NCBI GenBank assembly: GCA_020809705.1
Contig: CP085827.1
Coordinates: forward strand, 3,348,001-3,412,000
Direction: 5' to 3'
From: Calonectria ilicicola
Lineage: Eukaryota > Ascomycota > Sordariomycetes > Hypocreales > Nectriaceae
Length of the DNA stretch: 64,000 nucleotides
The notes under the pieces are model-generated. The model had not been told where the DNA came from. It did not search any database and was given only the letters and a program-made list of their open reading frames with translations. A program made the translations under genes and the position numbers. This document shows, one piece after another, positions 54,570-64,000 of the stretch (the stretch's first letter is position 1; each line of letters begins with the position of its first letter).

Positions 54570-55283
54570 ATGTCTCTGGGGCCCATTCCCCACATCCGTC
54601 TGCTTTGCATTGATGATGCCTTCAGTAACGCCTTCGACGAAGCGGCGGAAGCTCATGATCTGCCACCATCGGTGCAGGTCTCGATCCACGATTATGCGCT
54701 CTCAACTCTCCCGTCTACCGTTCAATTTGATGCCATTGTTTCCCCAGCAAATTCATATGGCATTTTAGACGGCGGCTTCGACAATGCAATTTCCAGAGCA
54801 TTTTCTCCAAAAGACGATTATGTGGCGCTCACGCAAGCGGCACAAGCAAAGCTGTACCAGGAATGGCGAGGGTTTGCGCCACCTGGCACTTGTACTTTGT
54901 TGCGTATCCCGGAAGAATTCGAAGCTCGGTCAAGAAATGTTTGGGGCACAAAGTATCTTGCCTTGAGCCCAACAATGCGTGTTCCTCAAGATGTACGATG
55001 GGACAAGGAAGTTGTTTACGAGGTTGTTTGGAGCCTGCTTTGCGCGCTAGATAAACATAACCGTGCAGCGGAAGACGGGAATGGGGAAAAGATCACCAGT
55101 TTTCTTATGACACCTTTGGCGACTGGTACAGGCTATGTAAGCCCAGAGAAATGGGCAAGCCAGACGGTTTTGGCTATCAAGCACTTTGTCGAAGCGCTCG
55201 AGAACCCGTCAGAATGGACCTCGCTTCGATGGCCAGGGATTGGTGATATGGTTAGAGAGGTACAAGAAACATGGGATCAGTGA
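54570..55283 (+). CDS. macro-domain-like protein
   Basis: Single exon, 237 residues. DAIVSPANSYGILDGGFDNAISRAF has the macro-domain pattern: a hydrophobic strand ending in Asn, a Gly-rich loop (GILDGGFD) and a following helix. The later segment FLMTPLATGTGYVSPEKWASQTVLAIKHF corresponds to the second ADP-ribose-binding loop region (GTGxG-like) and C-terminal helix. The whole protein is one domain. Macro domains bind or hydrolyse ADP-ribose, O-acetyl-ADP-ribose or related nucleotides; which applies here is unknown. It may alternatively belong to a macro-like phosphatase branch. Confidence 0.8.
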   Translation: MSLGPIPHIRLLCIDDAFSNAFDEAAEAHDLPPSVQVSIHDYALSTLPSTVQFDAIVSPANSYGILDGGFDNAISRAFSPKDDYVALTQAAQAKLYQEWRGFAPPGTCTLLRIPEEFEARSRNVWGTKYLALSPTMRVPQDVRWDKEVVYEVVWSLLCALDKHNRAAEDGNGEKITSFLMTPLATGTGYVSPEKWASQTVLAIKHFVEALENPSEWTSLRWPGIGDMVREVQETWDQ

Positions 55284-55401
55284 TTGGAAGAGGCAAATAA
55301 TATGTAGTTATTTTTGAGAGGTATTCTTTCCCACTTTCGTTTCCTTGCTTCCGCTCTACCTATTATTATCAGAGTGCATCATATGGTTTAAACGAAACAT
55401 A

Positions 55402-56887
55402 TTAATTGTGTGACAACTTAGCGGGTTGCCCGCGGTCACGCTTCTTAAGTCCTTTCTGCTTAGCAAGTTTTTGCTTCCCAGGGCCATCTCTTTCCTCTTT
55501 CCCTACACTAGATTTCATCCCCTCTGAACTCTCAACTGAGTTGCGGTGTTGCTCAAGGTTGCGAGCTCGTGTTTGTCGTGATTTGCGGATCCTAGCTTCC
55601 GCTGCTTCGATCTTGAGACGCGACCATTCAGGCGTGTCTTGATTGCGGTTGATACCAGGATCTTCATCTAATTGAACAGAGTCCATAACACCTCTGAGAT
55701 CTCTCAGTTCTTCATCTTCATCACTACAGTCTTCCCGATCCGAGACATTTGAATTAAAAAAGCTGCCGGTGTCAACGCCCATGTACTCGTCCTCAGAAGC
55801 TGAAGGTATCGAAGGCGATTCTGAGGTAACTCGAACAGGTTTAGAGGTTGCGGGTGATGGATCTCGACTTTCATGCCGGGAATGCCATGCCTCAAGATGT
55901 TTGATTACGAAAGGCCTGTGTTGATGGAGGGCGAAGTCATGAATCTGATCTACCAGACAAAGCAACTCATATGACCTGCTCCAGTCGGTAACCTTTCCCT
56001 CCCATATGGTTTCAACAATCTGTTGTTAGTTTTAGCGTTGTCTTTCTCCTTGAAAGTTTAGCTCATCAATTGGCACCCTGGTAGACTTACGCAATCGTTT
56101 GCTAAATTGTACACAGAAAAGACTTCCCAATAAGCACCACATGAAGTGAACGCAAACATTTGATATCCCTTGCTATCCTTGGTTTGGTAGTTGTTAATAT
56201 CGTTTGGATCACGGGCTAGATCATCAAGCATAGCCAGATATGTCTTGCAGGCATGGTAGATTTGGCTCTCAGCCGCCTCATGATCTCTCATTTTCTTTTT
56301 AGCCTCATAGACAGCAAATGGAAAAATAAGTTCTGTCTTTCCCCAATCCCCGTCCACAATCAGCCCACAATGTGGATCATGCATCATTCTCCGGAGTCGT
56401 TCTTCGGACAGGCTTTTGTGTGGCTGCTTCGTGCTATGATTATCTGTGCAACTAGGGTCGTTACATAGGTATCCCCGTTGAAGAAAATACTCATCGTATG
56501 ACCTGAGGCCCATTGTTGCATCAGGAATGCGTCGTTTGACAGTGCGCCGTCCTTCATCGTCCTCTGTCACGAAATCATAAGGCTTCTTATCTCTATTTTA
56601 TGTCAGGTGTTAGCAATAGGAAGTTTGAGCGTGGTCGTATGGGTGGCAATAAAGCAGCGATGCACTTACATTCTTAGACCATCATCATTTAACATTAGAC
56701 CAAATACATCGTGCCAGGCGCTGACTTCCCAACAAAACTCAGAAGCGTTATGAAGGGTATTTTCACAGGATCTATTTCTCAGTTTTGTTGCTCTTGTATC
56801 GATTTCCGAATTCTTTTCATCGCTCATCGACTGCCTGTATTCCCTAATATTGATCGTGGGGTTGAACTGACAGAATGTCTGAGCCAT
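55402..56887 (-). CDS. PD-(D/E)XK nuclease-like fungal protein
   Basis: Three exons, 56887-56670, 56592-56091, 56019-55402, giving 445 residues. Junctions rebuild NDDGLRIDKKPYDFVTEDDEG and NDC-IVETIWEGKVTDW. The middle exon holds GDWGKTELIFPFAVYEAKK, with the Asp and the Glu-x-Lys of the PD-(D/E)XK fold, as in a fungal lineage-specific nuclease-like family (family assignment by memory). The C-terminal third is disordered, with acidic (DREDCSDEDEE) then basic regions (KQKGLKKRDRGQP), suggesting a nuclear location. The 5' end is uncertain: upstream sequence may add a short exon (57066-57059) joined at 56984, which would extend the protein by 35 residues. Real nuclease activity is unproven. Confidence 0.72.
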
Positions 56888-57066
56888 GGGCGCAACACGA
56901 TAACCCGAGAATATCGCCTGCCTATTAATACTAACCGTATTAAAGGGCTTCGGAATAAGTGGGAAATTGCGAAACCGCAAATTACTGGTCACATAAAGCC
57001 GTTAAGATTGTAACTCACACTGAAATAGCCCTGCTTTATTACCAAGGGATGTACATACCTTCGCAT

Positions 57067-58128
57067 GGTGGGTTTTGATCGCTTTCAATTAATAACCAGA
57101 ATGGGTCTTCTTAGCCAGAAAGGTTGGATTTATTGTTATATATTTTGATATTACAAGCAAGATAGCTAAGATATTTATATCCAAGGCTACTCCACAACTA
57201 TCAGGTTAGAATTAGGCACCCAGAGGGTTTTTGCATACAAGTAAATAGATTTCCTTCTGTTAGCCTGCGTTGTTGGTTAGATATATTAATTCTGCCCTGT
57301 TGTTGGTTTACATCTTGCAGCCAACAGCGTCAAAGAATGTGCCTCGGCGGCTACAGGCTGCCTAATCCCAACATCACAGTTCACCAGCCAACCACAGAGT
57401 GGAGCATTGACATTTTACGCCGTACCTAAGCCCATTCGTACAGCGTGGGTACACCAATTATCACTGTTCCTTGTAACGCAAAGATATCTTTTTAATATTT
57501 ATTTTTGGAATCAATCACCATCCACAGGAAAGCGTGCAGGCATCCCTCGATCACGTCAGCCAGAACTCAATGAAAACTACCCCTCGAAAACTGGGCATTC
57601 GAAGAGTGGGGGCCTTTTCGAGCGCGATCCACCTCGATCACAGCACACCCGATCCTGGAAGAACTTTGGCTAGAGATGTCATTCAAATGATTGCACCTGG
57701 AAATGTTTTTCGTAATTGATAATTCCAGCAGTGCCCGGTCGTCCACAAGCCAAGATGTCTGAGAAAGCTGACAACGAAACCCGATGGAAGTGAGGGGTTG
57801 ATAACGTCATACCCATTCTGGCTAGACTGGTACCAGACCCGTCTTGGATACACCAGTCACGGAGGATTCGGAGCTCCATCATCGAGATTATCCGAGCCAC
57901 CGTTCGACCGAACCACTTACTCACATGTTTGGTGTGGGGTATGGCGAAATGGTTCTCAGACGAGAGTGGTGTCCATCGAAGGGGATTTCCATATTAAATC
58001 TCAGCCACGTGTTGCATGCGGGGTAGGGGGAGTATAAAATGGCTCCTGGGTTGATGGGGAGGCGGAAAGATGCATCCGTCCAAATTTGATCCTTGCAATT
58101 CTCATCAATTATCCTATCATCCATCACC
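57067..58128. other. intergenic, with the EthD gene TATA box
   Basis: No gene seen. TATAAA at 58033-58038 lies 96 bp before the ATG at 58129. Confidence 0.5.
58033..58038 (+). promoter_or_regulatory. TATA box of the EthD gene
   Basis: TATAAA in AGTATAAAATGG, 96 bp upstream of the start codon. Confidence 0.5.
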
Positions 58129-58511
58129 ATGGTGGCCACTGTAACTCTTCTCTACCCCTCGGGTCACAACTTTGACATCGATTACTACTTGACCAAGCAT
58201 ATGCCTCTGGTTTCTGAGTAAGTCGGAGTAACCCTCCTCGGATGTGAGGGAAAGGATTAGGAAGCTAACAGGGACGTTATAGAAACTGGTTCAAGGAAGG
58301 ACTGGAGTCATGGGAGATTATTGAGCTGGGACCTGATCAAAAATACCAGATCCAGGCCAACTTGAAATGGAAGAGCGCAGAAGCTTTTGGGGCTGCGGCG
58401 CAGGGACCTTCTGGTAAAATCGTTCTGGGCGACATCCCAAACTTCACCACTGCTCAGCCAGAAATCTACCACGGAAACGCCAGCGCAGCATCTGCTTCTA
58501 GCAAAATCTAA
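58129..58511 (+). CDS. EthD-domain small protein
   Basis: Two exons, 58129-58217 and 58283-58511, with a 65 bp intron (GTAAGT donor, TAG acceptor), giving 105 residues. It starts MVATVTLLYPSGHNFDIDYYLTKHMPLV, the clear EthD pattern (F-D-x-x-Y-Y-x-x-x-H-M-P-L), and ends with IYHGNAS. EthD proteins are small dimeric alpha+beta barrels; relatives take part in degradation of ethyl tert-butyl ether or act as small cyclases and heme-free oxygenases in metabolism. The function here is unknown. Confidence 0.9.
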
Positions 58512-59786
58512 AGATAATAAATGAAGACCTGAATACTTCCGAGGCTTTCAGGAATAATTGAATGGATTAATTTATGATCGTCGCGTGCCGCTGAAGTCAT
58601 GGACTGGAAATAATCTCGTCATAAGCCACTTTTTTCGGGATTCTAAGCATTTCTGGTGATCTTTTGTGCCAATTCTCTCCTTTTTACCCAGACCACTTTA
58701 TTATAAAAGCCACCGCTATCAATTGAATGATTTCTTTAATCCCCCGTGCCTGTAAATATATCTTCTTTTTTTTTTTTGGCCTGCATATTCGCTCACTCAG
58801 GCTGATTGGGTCTTCCACATTGGTGGCATCAATCGTAGCTACCCCATGCGTTCATGTTCGTCGGCACACATATATTAGCGCGGGTAATGTAATATTTTGA
58901 TTAGGTTGCCCATGCATGCTTAGCTCAAGTCTTAGTTCTCACTCCAACTTAAAGACATCATCTTCGTTGGCTCGGTTAAACTAGCCGGATCACGGAAAAT
59001 ATTCTCGGGGCGTTAATACCAGGAAGCGAAATACCAGGAAGCGAAATGACTGGTGCATATTTACGTATCGGTATGAGCTTAAAAAATTAGCTATCGGACT
59101 CACTTTACTTTTTCTTGGTCACCCGACTTCTACTCCCAGTATGCTCCACTACCCGAAGGGGAAAGTTGTTGGAGATATGGGCTCGCCTCAATTTTAGCTT
59201 ACCTGCTTCACCGACTAATATTTTCATGCTTTCTGTGTTCTCATAGAATCTACAACCCTCTATTAATAATACCCAATGAAAATTCTTTATGCAGTATGAC
59301 AACAATGAGTAACCGTACAGTGGAATCGGTCCATTAATGGAACATCGGCCAACTTCAAGAGCCATTCAAATGACCTTCCACTTTTGGCGAACGGTGTAAG
59401 CATACGCTCTAGCAAGCGTCGCATTTTTCATAGTTTAGAGTGCTACATTTTGCAGTGGGAGATTTTATGAATCCATTTGTGTGAGATCTACAACGAAAAT
59501 TCATCAAGCAAGTCACGATGACTTGGTTCAAACTGCCACCTCAGAGTCCACAAACAGCCATTTCACGCTTACCAGACCGCCCAATTCCGCTCCAGGCCTT
59601 CTGTCTCCCTATTGTCGATTGAGCCGATATCGCAGCTATTGTAATTGATATATATTATTCACCCAATCTTCCAAGCAAAGTCTGATTTCGCTTACTACCT
59701 TACGCAACAGTGTTCTATTTACAGTTCCGCCTCCAATCTCATCTCCGATAATTTTTAAACAGGCGTGCTTGTACTCGGAAATCGGA
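58512..59786. other. intergenic with a 15 bp tandem duplication
   Basis: No gene seen. A T-run lies near 58760-58780 and ATACCAGGAAGCGAA is duplicated in tandem at 59016-59030 and 59031-59045. Confidence 0.5.
59016..59045. repeat. tandem duplication, 15 bp unit x2
   Basis: Two identical adjacent copies of ATACCAGGAAGCGAA. Confidence 0.9.
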
Positions 59787-61175
59787 ATGACCGAAAAGCC
59801 CCATGTCGCACCACATGTTCCCTTCCGAAACACATCCCTACTTTGCGAATCACCAGTTCGCGAACAGGAACCACAGACGCCCCAATCGCAGACCGAGTCA
59901 AAATATCGATGGGTTTACATTGTTTGTGTTGCCATGATCAACGGTCATTCCTGGGGGATCAATTCTGCATATGCCGTATTTCTAGCGCATTACTTGGCAA
60001 GCGATAGCTTTCCGGGTACTACACATCTTCAGTATGCGTTTGTGGCATCGATGAGTATTGGCTGCACGATGCTCGTGTCGCCACTATCTACAATCATTGT
60101 GAGAGAATGTGGTGCCAAGCCAGTCATGCTTTGTGGAGCCCTCATCTTATCTCTCAGTCTTGCCTGCTCAAGTCTCTCCTCGAAACTATGGCACATCTTT
60201 TTGTCCCAGGGCGCACTCTTTGGAGCCGGCCTGGGATTTCTATTTTTGCCATCCGTTTCGATAATTGCGCAGCATTTTCCTAGTCGATCGCGCGGACTTG
60301 CAAATGGGATTGCGTCGGCTGGTGCAAGTCTTGGTGGGCTCACATATTCCCTTGCCTCAGAAGCTCTTATCTCCAATCTTGGCCTTAAATGGGCATTTCG
60401 AGTTTTAGGCATTATTACCTTGGTGGTAAATGTGACTTGTATCCTCTGCATTAAAGAACGGCTAGAGTCTACAAAGTCACATCCACTGGCGTTCGATGCA
60501 AACCTTCTAAAACGAGTCGAATATATTCTCGTCTTAGCATTTGGATCACTAAGCATGATGGGCTACTTTGTCCTAATTTACACCCTTGCCAACTATGGAG
60601 ATGAGATCGGCCTGACCAAGTCCCAGGCCGCAGTGATAGCTGCTTTATTCAGCCTGGGCCAAGCTCTTGGTCGACCAATGATGGGGCATTTCATTGATTC
60701 TATTGGATGCATCAACATGACCACTTTGATGACGTTTCTTACCGGTATTTTGGCTCTGGCTCTCTGGATGAATGCAAAAAGCTACGCAACACTAATTACA
60801 TTTGCAATAATGGAGGGAACTATAGCAGGAGTCTTCTGGGTGACAATCGCACCACTGATGACAGAAATAGTTGGCCTTGAAAATTTATCATCAGGATTGA
60901 GTGTGCTGTGGTTGGTTTTGGCATTGCCATCCATCAGTGGTGCACCAATTGCAATACAGATGGCAGCTGAAACCAGTAGCTACGCTGGAGCACAATTATT
61001 TACAGGATTCATGTTTTTTGGCGCGACAATATGCCTAATTCTTCTTCGAGGATGGAAAATTCACAACGAAACGCATTTGAAAGCCGATGTTTATTCAGAA
61101 CCGAAAAAGCAAGAGGTGGGGCAAAGTGGGATTTGGAATTCAATCACTTCATGCTTTGTGTGGAAAATCGTGTAA
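59787..61175 (+). CDS. MFS monocarboxylate transporter-like protein
   Basis: Single exon, 462 residues from the ATG at 59787 (the frame upstream opens with TTG only). A hydrophilic N-terminus is followed by 12 TM segments. Monocarboxylate-porter features are YRWVYIVCVAMINGHSWGINSAYAVFLAHYL at TM1, the [D/E]G-like SWG motif, an LGFLFLPSVSIIAQHFPSRRG-type block in TM4 (SRSRGLANGIASAGASLGG) and a second-half GRPMMGHFIDSIG. The fungal family (Mch-like) has many members with unknown cargo, some riboflavin or carboxylate transporters. Its stop is 50 bp from that of the convergent regulator gene. Confidence 0.92.
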   Translation: MTEKPHVAPHVPFRNTSLLCESPVREQEPQTPQSQTESKYRWVYIVCVAMINGHSWGINSAYAVFLAHYLASDSFPGTTHLQYAFVASMSIGCTMLVSPLSTIIVRECGAKPVMLCGALILSLSLACSSLSSKLWHIFLSQGALFGAGLGFLFLPSVSIIAQHFPSRSRGLANGIASAGASLGGLTYSLASEALISNLGLKWAFRVLGIITLVVNVTCILCIKERLESTKSHPLAFDANLLKRVEYILVLAFGSLSMMGYFVLIYTLANYGDEIGLTKSQAAVIAALFSLGQALGRPMMGHFIDSIGCINMTTLMTFLTGILALALWMNAKSYATLITFAIMEGTIAGVFWVTIAPLMTEIVGLENLSSGLSVLWLVLALPSISGAPIAIQMAAETSSYAGAQLFTGFMFFGATICLILLRGWKIHNETHLKADVYSEPKKQEVGQSGIWNSITSCFVWKIV

Positions 61176-61225
61176 ATAATCGAGAAAAGTATTGTTTTAA
61201 TTATTTGAACTAAAATGAATTTTCC

Positions 61226-62979
61226 CTACATAATCAGAGCTTGGGTAGAACCCCCAAGTAAGCTGGTCCATCGCGTGGTTGGCTGAAGCGACCAGATCCG
61301 CTTCACTTGTTCAACAGCCTTCAGGATGTTCCCGCACTTTGTCAAACGATGAAGAGATTCTAACCTTTCCAAGAAAAAAGATCTATGGCTTTCTGTAGAG
61401 CTTTCAGAGGCCACAATGAAATATGACCAAGCAAATAGATGCCGCCCAAGAGTGTCGACATATCTATCTACTTTGGAGGTGAGCTCTTTGAAACATTCGA
61501 CTTGAGATACTGTCTCATCGTATTTTGGATTATGCACCACTCTTTGTATGTAGATCTGACATGCCAGTTTAATCATATCAAAAAGATATGTCATGAGCTC
61601 CTGGAATTCTGGATGGAGGCTAGAACAAAATCTCAAGAATTCTAGGCAATTCTCACCGTGGGTCAAGAGAAATTGTGCGCCTTCCATTTCGTCGAAAAGT
61701 GCTTCTCCAAATAAGCAAACTCTACTCAGTATTTTCAGAATTTGGATCATGAGAAATAATGCATTTGCAGGAGGTGGGCAGACATACCTCAACAATTGAA
61801 TCCGGACAAAGTTTCCAAGAGTAGAATTAAGTCCCATAGAATCTGACCCCATCATTTTCACTAAAGCTCGTAATGAACCGTAGACTAATTTGAAGTCGTC
61901 ACTTCCACTGATCATTTCACGAATGTGTAGAAGGAGCAACACTGTCATTGATGAATCATCTTGATGAGGTGGGCACTCCTTTGATCGCACAATAAGATCA
62001 TGGATTAAAGAATAGTAGAGAGACAATCGAGGTGAGTCAACTGCTCCCAGTTGCGACGACAAATGCTGGTCAGCTACTATTAAAATGGCTCTTCTCACAA
62101 GAGAATCGTTCTCTGCCAAGGGCAATATCAAATCTCGATATCCATTGAATCCCAGGTCAATCACGGCTGTGATTGGAGCCACGTGATCAGAAACTATGAT
62201 GCGAGGAGAAGTCAGCAAAGTTATACCATCTACCCGTGGCCGGTAACAGACAATATTGAAGATACCATCGTGTCTCTCCATCTATATGATCGAGGTAAGT
62301 GTCTACCCAAGTGGTTGGCGCATGCTGATCAGTAGCTTCCGCATCGGCAGGTTCGACTTCACCGCACTCAATGTTGTCAAGATGACATAACTCTGAGAGA
62401 ATTGGCATTGACAAATATCCAGAATCCTGTCCAATATTAGAGGGGATGATTGAGATTGAAAATGCGTCGACATCCTGTAGCTGTCCCAGAAATGGCAATA
62501 TCGGCATTAAGAAGCCCTCGCCCAACTCATGCTGAACATCGAATTGGGCTAATGTAGAAGTAATTTCTTCTGTCACGGGTTGAGTATCAACCTCTATGCG
62601 TGGTGATTGAGCTTCTTCATCAACTTTGCCGTTGTTGTCATTGAGATTATCTGACCCAGCATTGAGCGAGGGTGTTCTTTTGTATGATAGGGTTTTTGGA
62701 ACCCATTTCCCAACCATTTTCCCTCTAGCTGCCAAGCCATCATTGAACCGATACCTAATAGTTGACTGAGTGCAATCCAAACCTTTTTGGACACACTTCC
62801 GACAGGCTGGCTGCTGCAGATCACAATCAATCCGACGTCGTGCACACTCATAGCATCCTGAGACCGAGTTAGTATTTGTCCAGCAAGAGATAAAAAACCA
62901 GAGGTTGGTTGTAAACACCTTTTACTTTGGGTCTTTTTTTCACTTTCTGGGAAACCTGAGGAAAATCCGCCGAGCCCAT
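61226..62979 (-). CDS. Zn2Cys6 transcription factor
   Basis: Three exons, 62979-62919, 62857-62234, 62193-61226, with 61 and 40 bp introns, giving 550 residues. Exon 1 is basic (KKRPKVKG, nuclear-localisation-like) and leads directly into the zinc cluster Cys22, 25, 32, 39, 42, 49 (CYECARRRIDC, CRKCVQKGLDC). An acidic middle is followed by a fungal-specific domain of the acr-2/Fungal_trans_2 type. The 40 bp intron (GTAGAT to ATAG, GCTGAC branch) joins RWYLQYCLLPAT to VSDHVAPITAVIDL, as in homologues. Without it the two halves are in different frames, so the short intron matters. It is convergent with the MFS gene and could control it (inference). Confidence 0.88.
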
Positions 62980-64000
62980 CGTGACGGCGGGGGTTGGGGT
63001 TGACCGATGTTCCGGCCCGAGCCGTTACCCCGACTAAAACAAGCTTGAGGCCGGAATTTGACAAGCTATGGTAGAAAAAGAAAGATGCACTGAGGGGTCA
63101 GGTAAAGCTGAGTAATGTTTGCCCAGTTTCCGTCTCGTTTGAACACCGCTCTGGAGGAGTCTCAATCAAACAGGAAGCGGTGGAGAAATCTTGGAGCTGT
63201 GCACAAATCCGCTAAATTCGCAAACGAGAATAGTTCCTTGCGAAATAAATATGTCTTTCAAGGACGATGGAAAGATGGTGCCCTGATGGAACACTTTACT
63301 TGGAAAATTGCAGCCAGCATTTAAAACTTCATGATAACAGTGGCCCACCAGCGTGGTCGGACTGGGCGAGAACGCTAATATCCAGTAAGGTTAGCTCGCC
63401 TAACCAAAAGTGGAAGGTTGCTGGAGATGGTCGCGTCTGCCAATCAAGCCGCGATTTTTCCAATTGGTCGTTATCACACAACTCTTTTGATAAGACTTAT
63501 CCAGAGTGAAATCCTCAGCCATGGATTATTCAATAATTCTCTCCCGTGTCACTGAATGCAACTTGACCTCACGTGGTGTTTTGTATTGTCATTCTACTTG
63601 TGATGCCGTTTGATCAATAAGAACACGCCAGCTGCAATCAATCGCTCGTAAAACTGCTGCCAGAGTTAGTTCATCTCCAGTGTGAATACCTCAGTTAAAA
63701 TTACTCGAAAGAGCACATTTCACGGAGTCACGTGCAATTCGAAGATAGATAGAATATTGCGTCGTGAAACTCCTCTGTCCCTTTGTGCTGGAATGGGAGT
63801 GCACATGAAAAAAGCCGACGCAGACTTGAAATTGAGAGGGTGCGTGAAAACAACAAGAGATTTTTTCACCTTATTGCAGCTGGATAGAGTATCTAGCTAG
63901 GTGTGGTTGCATCATCTCAAAGGCTCGCAGGACATGTGTCACTCCTCTTGTACCTTTTTTGAGCGACGGATCTACAAATCCTTGAACTTGTTCGAGGCGG
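62980..64000. other. right edge, no gene seen
   Basis: Promoter of the Zn2Cys6 regulator followed by short ORFs without features. Confidence 0.5.

Noticed and set aside
1..64000. CRISPR array, prophage or bacterial operon
   Set aside because: No spaced direct repeats, and the gene structure is that of a eukaryotic nuclear genome with introns.

Overview
The window is nuclear DNA of a filamentous ascomycete, most likely Eurotiomycetes (Aspergillus/Penicillium type). The evidence is short 40-80 bp GT-AG introns with CTAAC/CTGAC-like branch points, Zn2Cys6 regulators, RTA1, FAS1, EthD, LITAF and Rei1-like proteins, fungal CAZymes, and a tRNA-Glu(CTC) gene with a short anticodon-loop intron. I read 26 protein-coding genes or gene parts, one tRNA gene and one doubtful small gene. 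Many genes are split by introns. Exon joins were worked out by hand from splice signals, phase and family motifs.

Layout. 1-6.6 kb: the 3' end of an unknown gene, a type II HAD hydrolase, a large AAA+ ATPase whose first eleven residues after Met equal the histone H3 tail, and an RTA1-like membrane protein. 8.7-13.2 kb: a secreted GH3 beta-glucosidase and a DHA2-type MFS exporter. 14.2-20.6 kb: three secreted or surface proteins (GPI-type fasciclin protein, Ser/Thr mucin-like protein with an 18 bp minisatellite, Ser/Thr-linker protein with a CBM-like module). 22.5-31.4 kb: a BAHD-type acyltransferase, a regulator with two tandem Zn2Cys6 clusters, a cytosolic sulfatase and a sugar-type MFS transporter, all on the plus strand. 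The last three may form a small sulfo-ester/sugar uptake unit. 31.7-39.0 kb: tRNA-Glu, a SRPBCC protein, and a ten-exon APC permease divergent from a nine-exon cytochrome P450. 40.1-43.4 kb: a secreted protein with two complete GH43 modules, and a nitroreductase. 46-58.5 kb: BTB-like protein, short Rei1-like zinc-finger protein, LITAF-domain protein, a multi-pass membrane protein, a macro-domain-like protein, a PD-(D/E)XK-like protein and an EthD protein. 59.8-63.0 kb: an MFS monocarboxylate-type transporter and a Zn2Cys6 regulator whose stop codons are about 50 bp apart.

No PKS, NRPS or terpene synthase gene is present, so the acyltransferase, P450 and exporters do not add up to a classical secondary-metabolite cluster. 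The most striking observation is the histone H3 tail mimic on the AAA+ ATPase (codons at 4833-4798). Next are the tandem zinc clusters, the two-enzyme GH43 protein with dibasic sites in its linker, and shared CCGCGG elements upstream of the sulfatase and transporter genes.
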